33,468 bases of DNA from JAEZVV01 sp036652035 (GTDB taxonomy: Bacteria > Pseudomonadota > Gammaproteobacteria > Burkholderiales > Burkholderiaceae_F), in assembly GCA_036652035.1 (NCBI GenBank), contig JAVVWR010000031.1, positions 1-33,468 of the forward strand, in the 5' to 3' direction. Within the stretch, counting starts at the first letter, position 1. Each line of letters opens with the position of its first letter. Made by a program: the position numbers and the translations under genes. Below are positions 32,633 through 33,468 of this stretch, piece by piece. Below the pieces are notes generated by a model. It saw nothing but the letters and a program-made list of their open reading frames with translations. It ran no database searches and was not told the origin of the DNA.

Positions 32633-33468
<836 letters not shown>

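Overview
The window is high-GC chromosomal DNA from a betaproteobacterium. I infer Burkholderiales or a close relative from protein family flavours and gene order, not from a database search. Nearly all of it is core metabolism. I see no insertion sequence, prophage, CRISPR array, toxin-antitoxin pair, rRNA or integration site.

Layout. Positions 1 to about 28,560 are read leftward (minus strand). At the left edge is the start of argG. Next, in transcription order from right to left, come ilvB-ilvH-ilvC (branched-chain amino acids), a SIMPL-domain periplasmic protein, psd-pssA (phosphatidylethanolamine synthesis), leuA preceded by a Leu-rich leader peptide, rpsO-pnp (ribosomal protein S15 and PNPase), a quinone oxidoreductase of the zinc-free MDR type, tpiA-secG, a tRNA-Leu(GAG), the complete 14-gene nuoA-N operon for respiratory complex I, and a NUDIX hydrolase whose start overlaps the end of nuoN. 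From 28,864 to 31,892 the plus strand carries an RNA polymerase sigma factor followed by a DUF3619 membrane protein, a DUF3106 exported protein, an RDD membrane protein and an outer-membrane beta-barrel-like protein. The right end returns to the minus strand with a conserved hypothetical protein and an oligopeptide-type ABC transporter ATPase that runs to the window edge.

How the genes work together. NuoA-N form a proton-pumping NADH:quinone oxidoreductase; all the expected Fe-S ligands except those of the optional N7 cluster are visible. IlvB/IlvH, IlvC and LeuA feed valine, isoleucine and leucine synthesis. PssA and Psd act in sequence to make phosphatidylserine and then phosphatidylethanolamine.

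Two things stand out. (1) Upstream of leuA is a well-formed promoter whose predicted start falls on the AUG of a 28-codon ORF with clustered Leu codons, three of them CTA. This is a candidate leaderless attenuator peptide, and a perfect 12-bp inverted repeat straddles the -10 box. (2) The cluster sigma - DUF3619 (one membrane segment, overlapping the sigma stop) - DUF3106 (exported, LTxxQ-like repeats) - RDD has the architecture of an uncharacterised envelope-stress sigma/anti-sigma/sensor module.
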